Positions 34,622-42,166 of a stretch of DNA of 64,000 nt are shown piece by piece. The notes below the pieces were generated by a model, which was not told the DNA's origin, made no database searches, and saw only the letters and a list, made by a program, of their open reading frames with translations. Made by a program: the position numbers and the translations under genes. The stretch is taken from positions 1 through 64,000 of the forward strand of contig JAAESX010000099.1 of the NCBI GenBank assembly GCA_024228935.1. The letters run 5' to 3'. This DNA is from Pseudomonadota bacterium. GTDB lineage: Bacteria; Myxococcota_A; UBA796; CAJQPC01. Positions within the stretch are counted from its first letter, which is position 1; each line of letters begins with the position of its first letter.

Positions 34622-35734
34622 CTACGGCCGGACCACCGCGGTGAGCTCGGCCGCGACGCCGCCTTCGGGGTCGCTGTGCCCGACGCCCGTGCTGGCCGGG
34701 ACCGGCTCGAGCGTGACCGCGTCGACGTCCTCGCTGGAGAGCAGGCCGCCCCGACCATCGGAGAACAACACGGTGCTCCCGCCGAAGACGAGCGTGCCGT
34801 CGGACATCAAGACCTCGGCCAGCCCGTCGACGTCGCCGGCGACCAGGGGCCGGGTGATCTCGTCGCAGGACCCGGACTCGAGGACAGCCGCGGACGCAAG
34901 CACCTCGTCGAGCTCGGTGGACGTTCCCGGGGCGAACAGCAGGTCACAGACGCCGTCCCCGTCGGGGTCACCTGTGACGAGCAACGCGGTGGGCGCCACC
35001 AGCGAGCCCGTGATCTGGTCGCGGATGTCCAGGTCGGTCTCGGCGACCCCGAGCGTCACGGCGTCGTCGACCACGGTCTCGGTCGAGCTGACGCGGTCCA
35101 GCGTGATGACGTCGAAGAAGACGAACCCGCCGGGCACGGCCGCTTACATGATGTCGAAGAAGACATCGCCGACCGGGGCGAGCGACTCCGAGGTGCTGGC
35201 GTCGCGATGGGTGGTGCCGCTGACCGAGGACGCGAGCGGCATGTCCAGCACCACGGCGAAGCGGTCGTGGCCTTCGTCGTCGAGCCAGTCCTCGCCGTCC
35301 AGGAGCACGCTCCCGCACCCCAGCCCCACCGTGGTGGTGCCGTCCGTCGCGCGCGGCCAGGTGACCTTGCTCGAGTCGTTGCAGTCGCCGCCGCCGCACC
35401 TTGTGCCGGCCGCTGCGCAAGAGCGTGACGTGGCCGACGTACTCGTGGCCGCCGCGGTGGGTCAGAGGCCACTCGTCGCCGTCCTCGTCCACGAGCGCGC
35501 TCTCGGCGGGCAGGTCCTCACCATCGCACTCGACCGTCAGGACGACCTCGGTCTCCTCGTCGGCCGGGATGGTGAGCGGATCGATGTCCACCGCCCAGCA
35601 GTCCGTCTCGTCCACGTCCGAGTCGCCGGGCAGGTCGGAGTCCTCGACCAGCCGGAGTCCTCGGTCCCTGGATCGGCGCTGTCTCCAGCAGGGTCCTTGT
35701 CACCACAGGCAAGCAGAAGAAGCGTCCAGGTCAT
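34622..35734 (-). pseudogene. Broken lipoprotein gene (three lesions)
   Basis: The start MTWTLLLLACGDKDPAGDSADPG is a short lipoprotein signal plus linker. The frame shifts near 35648-35655, where adding one base gives a natural GLVEDSDLPGDSDVDETDC reading. It shifts back near 35399-35401, where one extra G breaks HK-CGGGDCNDSS. It meets TAA at 35144-35146, after which the same frame stays open to 34622. The two indels compensate, and the restored length (371 codons) is a multiple of three. The rest has Gly/Asp-rich beta repeats (GDPDGDGVCDLLFAPG) like FG-GAP or calcium-binding surface proteins. Real decay or assembly error; family unknown. Confidence 0.7.
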
Positions 35735-35808
35735 GTCGTCTCCAGGGAAGACCTGGATCAAGGGCGGCACCCCCAGGCGGTTTCACGTCTACCCGTTAGA
35801 ATCCGCGC

Positions 35809-37491
35809 ATGCTCGTCCTCGGCGTCGCCGACAACCACGACAGCGGCGCAGCCCTGGTGAAGGACGGTCGACTCGTCGCCGCCTGCGGCCAGGAACGCAT
35901 CGACCGCAAAAAGAACTCCGGCGCCTTCCCCTGGGGCGCCATCGACGCCGTCCTGGACATGGCCGGGGCCCGCTACCGCGACGTGGACCGCGTGGTCTTC
36001 GGCACCAGCTTCACGCCCTCATGGCTGCTGCGTCGGTTCCCGGAGTTCCACCACAGCCGCAAGGGGTCCGGCCAGTTCAGCCCCCTGTTCAACAGCTACG
36101 TCGCCTACCAGGTGGCGCTGCGGAAGGCCGGGCTGCACATGCAGGAGGTCGCGGCCTGCAAGCGGCTGCTCATCCGCAAGCTCCAGGACCGCGGGTTCCG
36201 CAAGGCGTACATCGACCTGATGGACCACCACACGGCCCACGCCCAGGCCGCGTACCGGTGCCAGGACGAGCCCGTCTGCCTCGTCCTGACGGTGGACTCG
36301 ATGGGCGACGGCATCAGCGCGACGGCCAACGTCGGGCGCCACGGCCAGCTCGACCGGCACTGGGACCAGTCCGGCTTCGCCGCGATCAACACGTACTACT
36401 CGCGCGTCACCGAGGTCCTGGGCTTCACCCCGAACCGGCACGAGGGCAAGATCACCGGCCTGGCCGCCTACGCCGAGGCCCCCGAGGAGCTGCTGAACCA
36501 CTTCCGCAGCCAGCTCCGGTTCGTCGGACCCGGCTTCTCGCGCGTGAACTACCTGCGGCCCCAGTCCGCGGACGACGCCTTCTACGGCCGCCTGTCCCGC
36601 TGGACGCGCGAGGAGGTCGCCAACGGCCTCCAGACCGTGCTCGAGGAGGCCGTCACCCAGTTCGTCTCGTACTGGGTCAACCGGACCGGCGTCCGCCATG
36701 TGAGCGTCTGCGGCGGCATTTTCGCCAACGTGAAGCTCAACCAGCGCATCGCCGAGCTGGAGTGCGTCGACTCGCTGTTCGTGTTCCCGAACATGGGCGA
36801 TGGGGGCCTGGCCATCGGCGCCGCGATGGCGACCACCGGCCACCCGCCGCACGAGCTGCCCACGATGTACCTGGGCCCCGACTACACCGCAGCCCACATC
36901 GGCAAGGAGCTCTCCATCGCGAAGCTCAAGCCGAAGAAGCCCGACGATCTCGTCGGCGAGGTCGTCAAGCGGCTCGTCGACGGCAAGGTCGTCGCCCGGT
37001 TCGCCGGCGGGATGGAGTTCGGTCCGCGCGCGCTCGGCCACCGCACGCTGCTCGTCCGACCCGACTCCCCCGAGGTCAACATCTGGCTGAACGACCGGCT
37101 GCAGCGCAGCGAGTTCATGCCGTTCGCCCCCGTCGTCCGGGACGTCGACGCCGGTCGCCTGTTCCACGGGTACGAGAAGGCCGCTCACGCCGCCCGGTTC
37201 ATGACGGTCTGCTTCGACGTCAGCGACGAGATGAAGGAAAAGGCGCCCGGCTGCGTCCACGTCGACGGAACCGCCCGCCCCCAGGTCATCCGGGAGCGGG
37301 ACGACCCCGAGTACTACGCGATCCTGACGCGCTTCGACGAGGCCACCGGCATCCCGGCGCTCATCAACACCAGCTTCAACATGCACGAGGAGCCGATCGT
37401 CTGCAGCCCGCACGACGCCATCCGCGCCTTCCGACTGGGCCGCCTCGACTGCCTCAGCATCGGCCCGTACCTGGTGGACCAGACGGCGTAG
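35809..37491 (+). CDS. Carbamoyltransferase of the NodU/CmcH family
   Basis: Transfers a carbamoyl group from carbamoyl phosphate, via carbamoyl-adenylate, to a hydroxyl of a sugar or secondary metabolite. The 560-residue protein has the YrdC-like/Kae1-like layout: LGVADNHDSGAALVKDGRLVAA at the start, the metal-binding DHHTAHAQAAY and VDSMGDGISATANVG. The C-terminal domain has GGMEFGPRALGHRTLLVRPDSP and LINTSFNMHEEPIVCSP. A TAGAAT hexamer seven bases before the ATG suggests a leaderless transcript. Its substrate may be made by the neighbouring radical SAM or glycosyltransferase genes. Confidence 0.92.
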   Translation: MLVLGVADNHDSGAALVKDGRLVAACGQERIDRKKNSGAFPWGAIDAVLDMAGARYRDVDRVVFGTSFTPSWLLRRFPEFHHSRKGSGQFSPLFNSYVAYQVALRKAGLHMQEVAACKRLLIRKLQDRGFRKAYIDLMDHHTAHAQAAYRCQDEPVCLVLTVDSMGDGISATANVGRHGQLDRHWDQSGFAAINTYYSRVTEVLGFTPNRHEGKITGLAAYAEAPEELLNHFRSQLRFVGPGFSRVNYLRPQSADDAFYGRLSRWTREEVANGLQTVLEEAVTQFVSYWVNRTGVRHVSVCGGIFANVKLNQRIAELECVDSLFVFPNMGDGGLAIGAAMATTGHPPHELPTMYLGPDYTAAHIGKELSIAKLKPKKPDDLVGEVVKRLVDGKVVARFAGGMEFGPRALGHRTLLVRPDSPEVNIWLNDRLQRSEFMPFAPVVRDVDAGRLFHGYEKAAHAARFMTVCFDVSDEMKEKAPGCVHVDGTARPQVIRERDDPEYYAILTRFDEATGIPALINTSFNMHEEPIVCSPHDAIRAFRLGRLDCLSIGPYLVDQTA

Positions 37492-37543
37492 CCCCGGCGC
37501 CCGCTCAAGAACTGCTGGCCATCGTGCAGCGTCAAGAGCTACC

Positions 37544-38299
37544 ATGATGGGGATGTTGAGCGTTTTGGCCTGGCTCGCCTGCGCCCCGGTCTACAAGATC
37601 CCGGGCTCGACCGCGTCTGTCGGACGTGACAAGGTTCGTACGTCCGGACCCTGGGACGCCATCGACGAGACTCAGGAGGCCGCCCCCGAGGCGGTCGTCG
37701 AGGCCGAGCCCGCGCCCCCAGCCCGCAAGACCGTCCGACGCGGCGGCAAGACCGGCCAGCGCGTCGCGGACTCGGCGGGCCACTACGTCGGGCGGACCAG
37801 GCTGAAGAGCGACGGCGAGTCCTACCGGTACGACTGCTCGGGCCTGGTCGACGTGAGCCACGCTCGAGCGGGCGTGGACATCGGCCAGAAGAACAGCAAG
37901 GCGCTGTGGGCCTTGTCCGACTACCTCGACGTGCGGCACGGCCGAGGCGACGAGCTGGCGCCGGGCGACGTGGTGTTCTTCGACAACACCTACGACCAGG
38001 ACGGCAACGGCAAGGTCGACGATCCACTGTCCCACGTCGCAGTCGTCGAGTCCGTGGCCGCCGATGGCACCGCGACGCTCGTGCACAAGGGCAGCAAGGG
38101 CGTGGTCAGGATCCAGATGAACCTGGACCACCCGGACGTCGCCTTGTCTCCTGACGGCGTACGCTGGAACTCCTGGCTTCGAGGCCGAACACGGTCGGAT
38201 CCCAAGGGCACGAAGTACCTCTCGGCGGAGCTCTACGCGGGCTCTGCGAGCTTCTGGCGAGCCGAGGAGATCCGGTTCGACGCCCAGGTCGCGCAGTAG
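37544..38299 (+). CDS. NlpC/P60 peptidoglycan hydrolase lipoprotein
   Basis: A 251-residue predicted lipoprotein (lipobox LAWLAC; ATG 37553 would give the minimal form MLSVLAWLAC). A Pro/Ala-rich linker is followed by an NlpC/P60 cysteine peptidase domain: catalytic Cys in YRYDCSGLVDVSHA, His in DDPLSHVAVVES, third residue probably His in LVHKGSKG. LAPGDVVFFDNTYDQDGNGKVDD carries a possible calcium loop. It cuts peptide stems of murein in the family. It lies between the carbamoyltransferase and the SnoaL-like gene on the same strand. Confidence 0.85.
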   Translation: MMGMLSVLAWLACAPVYKIPGSTASVGRDKVRTSGPWDAIDETQEAAPEAVVEAEPAPPARKTVRRGGKTGQRVADSAGHYVGRTRLKSDGESYRYDCSGLVDVSHARAGVDIGQKNSKALWALSDYLDVRHGRGDELAPGDVVFFDNTYDQDGNGKVDDPLSHVAVVESVAADGTATLVHKGSKGVVRIQMNLDHPDVALSPDGVRWNSWLRGRTRSDPKGTKYLSAELYAGSASFWRAEEIRFDAQVAQ

Positions 38300-38318
38300 C
38301 GGCGGTATCGTCGGCGGC

Positions 38319-38735
38319 GTGACCGACCGCGACGAGGTGCTGAAGCAGAACGCTGCGTTCTACGACGCGTTCCGTCGCCTGGACCTCGACGCGATGGCCG
38401 ACGTCTGGTCCCAGACCGAGGCCGACGTGTGCATCCACCCTGGCTGGCCGATCCTGCGAGGGTGGGCTGAGGTCGAGCAGAGCTGGCGCGGCATCTTCGA
38501 GGGTGCTGGCTACATGCGCGTCGAGACCAACGAGGTCCAGGTCGTCGTGACCGGCGACGTGGCCCACGTCACCTGCATGGAAGGCGTCTACTGCGTGCAC
38601 GAGGGCATGACCGTGCAGGGAAGCATCGCCGCCACCAACCTCTTCCACCGCCACGGCGACAGCTGGAAGCTGGTCCTGCACCATGGCTCGCCCATCGGGG
38701 CGACGGCGGCCGGGGTCCCTCCCGACGACAACTAG
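38319..38735 (+). CDS. SnoaL-like/NTF2-fold protein
   Basis: A 138-residue protein of the NTF2-like superfamily (SnoaL/DUF4440 type): helix VLKQNAAFYDAFRRLDLDAMADVWSQ, VCIHPGWPILRGWAEVEQSW and C-terminal strands TNLFHRHGDSWKLVLHHGS. Members bind small hydrophobic ligands or act as isomerases and stress proteins; substrate unknown. It starts with GTG 8 bp after a TATCGT -10-like box. The following 143 bp to the Rieske gene hold no gene. Confidence 0.85.
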   Translation: MTDRDEVLKQNAAFYDAFRRLDLDAMADVWSQTEADVCIHPGWPILRGWAEVEQSWRGIFEGAGYMRVETNEVQVVVTGDVAHVTCMEGVYCVHEGMTVQGSIAATNLFHRHGDSWKLVLHHGSPIGATAAGVPPDDN

Positions 38736-38878
38736 CGGACCGGGCACACTCGCCTGGCCCGGGTGTGAGGTTGCCCACAGGACCGACCTCGTGGACGGTC
38801 GAACCTCGGTTATCGCGCGAAAACCCCATGGCGAGGTCCTTGCATTCCCGAGAGTCTCCCTGAGACCGGACTCGCGCC

Positions 38879-39448
38879 ATGAGCGGACCCGAGAACCCTG
38901 AGCGTCGTGCGCTGTTGACCAAGATCGCCGGTGTGGCGATGGGGGCCGGCGTCGTCGCCGCGTACGGAGGGCTGGGCGGCATCGCCCTGCGCTACCTCTA
39001 CCCCGCAGAAGGTCGCGAGAAGGCCTGGCTCTTCGTCTCGCAGCTCGCCGAGTTCGCGGTCGGGGACTCGCTCGTCTACATGGCCCCGGACGGCAGCCGC
39101 GTCACCGTCGCTCGCCAGTCGGAGTCGGCGGGAGCGGACGCTTCCGTCGCGCTCTCGACCACCTGCCCGCACCTGGGCTGCAACGTCCACTGGGAAGGCC
39201 AGAACAACCGGTTCTTCTGTCCCTGCCACAACGGCGTGTTCTCGCCCGACGGCGTGGGCACGGAAGGCCCCCCCGCCGATGCCGGCCAGTCCCTGGCCGC
39301 CTACCCCCTCCGCGTCGACAGCGGACTCCTGTTCATCGAGGTGCCCGTCGAGCGGCTCGTCGGCTCGAACATGATCGAGGTCGACCCCGACTACGCACCG
39401 CCTGGGCTCGGCGACGACCCACGCCTCGCCGAGTGCACGGAGGCCTGA
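38879..39448 (+). CDS. Rieske iron-sulfur protein of a bc-type complex
   Basis: A 189-residue quinol-oxidising subunit. It has an N-terminal membrane anchor (about 12-40, LLTKIAGVAMGAGVVAAYGG) and the Rieske 2Fe-2S site CPHLGC and CPCHNG (Cys-His pairs in TTCPHLGCNVHWEG and RFFCPCHNGVFSPDG). It passes electrons from quinol to a cytochrome. The stop overlaps the cytochrome b ATG (TGATG). With cytochrome b and the octaheme cytochrome it forms a respiratory operon. Confidence 0.92.
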   Translation: MSGPENPERRALLTKIAGVAMGAGVVAAYGGLGGIALRYLYPAEGREKAWLFVSQLAEFAVGDSLVYMAPDGSRVTVARQSESAGADASVALSTTCPHLGCNVHWEGQNNRFFCPCHNGVFSPDGVGTEGPPADAGQSLAAYPLRVDSGLLFIEVPVERLVGSNMIEVDPDYAPPGLGDDPRLAECTEA

Positions 39449-40496
39449 TGTCCGCCTTGATTCGGTGGCTCCAGGACCGGCTCCCCGTCACAGGGGACGA
39501 CATCCAGCCGATGACCAACGAGCCCGTGCCCAAGCACATGGAGCGTTGGTGGTTCGCGCTGGGTGGGACGCCCGCGTACCTGTTCGTGATCCAGATCATC
39601 ACCGGCATCCTGCTGACGATCTACTACAAGCCGAGCCCCGACACGGCGTACGAGTCGGTCCGCTTCATCACCGAAGAGGCGGCGTTCGGCTGGTACATCC
39701 GCGGACTGCACAAGTGGGCGGCGACGCTCATGATCGCCGCGGTCATCCTCCATCAGATGCGCGTGTACTTCACGGGCGCCTACCGCAAGCCGCGGGAGCT
39801 GAACTGGATGGTCGGCATGATGATGCTGCTGTGCACGCTGCTCATCGGCTTCACCGGGTACAGCCTGGTGTTCGAGCAGCTGTCGTACTGGGGTGCCACA
39901 GTCGGCGCGAACATCGCGGACGCCGTGCCGTTCGTCGGCGGCTTCTTCAAGACCATGCTGCTGGGCGGCGAGGTCTACAACGACAACACGCTGCCGCGCA
40001 GCTTCATCCTGCACGCGGCCGTGCTGCCCGTGACGCTGACGCTCCTGAGCATCGTCCACATCATGATCATCCGGCTCCAGGGCGTCACCGAGTTCCAGTT
40101 CGAGGAAGACAAGGACAAGCCGCCCCAGCACTTCTCGTTCTGGCCGGACCACGTCATGAGCGAGCTGGCCATGGGCCTGGTCCTCATGATCATCCTCTCC
40201 GTCTTGGCGACGGTCGTCCCCGCCGACTCGGACCCGAAGCCAATCCGTTGACGACCCCCGAGATCATCAAGCCGGAGTGGTTCTTCTACGTCGCGTTCCG
40301 CTGGCTGAAGATCTTCCCTGGCACGTTCGCTGTGCTGAGCCAGGGCTTCATCGTGTTCGTGATGATCATCTGGCCGTTCATCGACGCCCAGATCCGCAAG
40401 CGCACGCGCTTCTCCGAGGCTTCGGTCTGGATTGGCATCGCCGGCGCTGCACTCCTCATCGGCTTCACCATCTGGGAAGCCGTGGTGGCCCACTGA
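39448..40496 (+). pseudogene. Cytochrome b with a single-base frameshift
   Basis: The N-terminal half (to TGA near 40251) has the b6-type four-helix core with two heme-ligand pairs, GLHKWAATLMIAAVILHQ and SFILHAAVLPVTLTLLSIVH. The C-terminal part (NPLTTPEIIKPEWFFYVAFRWLKIFPG, then two spans) continues in another frame. The break is at 40225-40229, where GCC-GA-CTC-GGA-CCC needs one more base (GAG CTC GGA = ELG) to give the usual PAELGP...NPLTTP. Restored length is 349 residues. Either a real loss of function, programmed shifting or an assembly error. It sits between the Rieske gene and the octaheme cytochrome gene. Confidence 0.8.
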
Positions 40497-40515
40497 TTCC
40501 GCAGAGAGACGGGCC

Positions 40516-42157
40516 ATGACGCTCAATCAGAAACGAGTCCTCATCGCCATCCTGTCGGGTTGCTTCATCGCGTCCCTGCTCTTCGTGCAGTACCGTGAGA
40601 CTGCCCGCAAGGCCGAGGAGGCTGGCCTCACGCCGGCCCACATCTCGGTCCCGGACAGCTCCGCCGAGTGCGTCGACTGTCACGGCGAAGCGAACCCCTC
40701 GATCATCGACCACTGGAAGGGCAGCACGCATGCCGAGTCCGGCGTGGCCTGTGTCGAGTGCCACGCGGCCGAGACCGCCGAGCCCGACGCGTTCGAGCAC
40801 TACGGCGAGGTCATCGCGACCATCGTGACGCCGAACGACTGCGCCCGGTGCCACGCCGGCGTGGTCGAGGAGTTCGAGGCCAGCCACCACAGCTCGGCTG
40901 GAAACATCCTGGCGTCGCTGGACAACTTCCTCGCCGAGAAGGTCGAAGGAAACCGCGAGCCCTTCTCGCCTCACAGCCCGACTCCGGGCCTCTAGGTGGA
41001 CATGGTGCACGGGATGGCCTCGGCCAACTCGGGTTGCCAGCAGTGCCACGGCTCCAAGGTCGCGCTCGAGGGCACGGATGGCTCGCTCATCACGGTCGAC
41101 GAGCTCGCGCCGGATGAGAGCGGCCTGCCGACGAACCTCGAGGCCGCCGCCATGGTGCTGAAGGACGAGGACGGCGTGCCCCAGCTGGCCGCCAGCGCCT
41201 GGCCCAACACGGGCATCGGTCGCCTCAACCTCGACGGCTCACGCGGCAGCTGCACGGCGTGCCACAGCCGCCACGACTTCAGCCCTCGACGCGCTCGCCA
41301 GCCCGAGAACTGCGGCAAGTGCCACCTCGGCCCCGACCATCCCCAGAAGGAGGTCTACGACGAGTCCAAGCACGGCATCGCCTACTACGACATGAAGGAC
41401 GACATGAACCTCGACGCCGAGGACTGGGTCCTGGGCGTGGACTACACGGCCGCCCCGACGTGCGCGACGTGCCACATGTCCGGCAACAAGGAGAACGGCA
41501 GGAAGATCACGCACGACCCGGGCGAGCGCATCTCCTGGACGAACAGGCCTCCCGTCTCGACGCGGATGGACACGGACGGACACGGACGAGAACCACAAGA
41601 TCGTGACGGAGACGGATCCGACGAAGCGCGCCGCGCTCATCACGGACTCGGCTGAGCAGAAGCGTCAGCGGATGAAGCAGGTCTGCTCGGCTTGCCACAG
41701 CGAGAGCTACGTCAACAACTTCTACGAGCAGCACGACAACCTGGTCATCCTGTTCGCCAAGGCAGGCAAGGCCATCATGGGCTCGCTGAAGGAGAACCAC
41801 CTCATCACGCCGACGAGCTTCGACGAGGAGATCGAGTTCACGTGGTTCTACCTGTGGCACCACAAGGGACGTCGCGCCCGCCACGGCGCCTCGATGATGG
41901 CCCCGGACTACACGCACTGGCACGGCATGTACGAGGTCGCGGAGTGGTTCTACATGGAGCTCATCCCGCAGGCTCGCGAGATCGCCGAGCACGGTCGTGA
42001 GAACGGCCACGCCGCCGAGGCCGCCAAGGTGGACGCCGTCACCGACGAGATCCTCACGCGCCCCGAGCACATCTGGTTCGTCGAAGGCGACGAGGAGTCC
42101 ATGGCTCGCATCCGCGCCGCGATGGACGAGCGCTACGGCGCAGGCCAGGGCGACTGA
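40516..42157 (+). pseudogene. HAO-like octaheme cytochrome c with a TAG stop and a 10-bp duplication
   Basis: Joined across its breaks, the gene encodes eight CxxCH sites (CVDCH, CVECH, CARCH, CQQCH, CTACH, CGKCH, CATCH, CSACH) after an N-terminal anchor, in the spacing of hydroxylamine-oxidoreductase-family cytochromes. Typical blocks are SSAECVDCHGEANPSIIDHW and NCGKCHLGPDHPQKEVYDES. TAG at 40993-40995 interrupts the frame, which continues unchanged. At 41569-41588 an exact 10-bp direct duplication (GACACGGACG twice) shifts it; removing one copy gives MDTDENHKIVTETD and a 543-residue protein. It follows Rieske and cytochrome b. The catalytic crosslink Tyr of true HAO was not identified. Confidence 0.78.
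41569..41588 (+). repeat. Exact 10-bp tandem duplication causing the frameshift
   Basis: GACACGGACG is present twice in direct contact (41569-41578 and 41579-41588). Deleting one copy restores the HAO-like frame exactly. Confidence 0.9.
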
Positions 42158-42166
42158 GCGAACGCC

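Noticed and set aside
40249..40251. TGA ending the first half of cytochrome b as another selenocysteine codon
   Set aside because: The same frame beyond it is Arg/Pro/Ser nonsense; the conserved continuation is in a different frame, so it is a frameshift.
40993..40995. TAG in the octaheme cytochrome as pyrrolysine
   Set aside because: No reason to expect Pyl machinery, and the gene has another clear lesion; a plain nonsense change or error is simpler.
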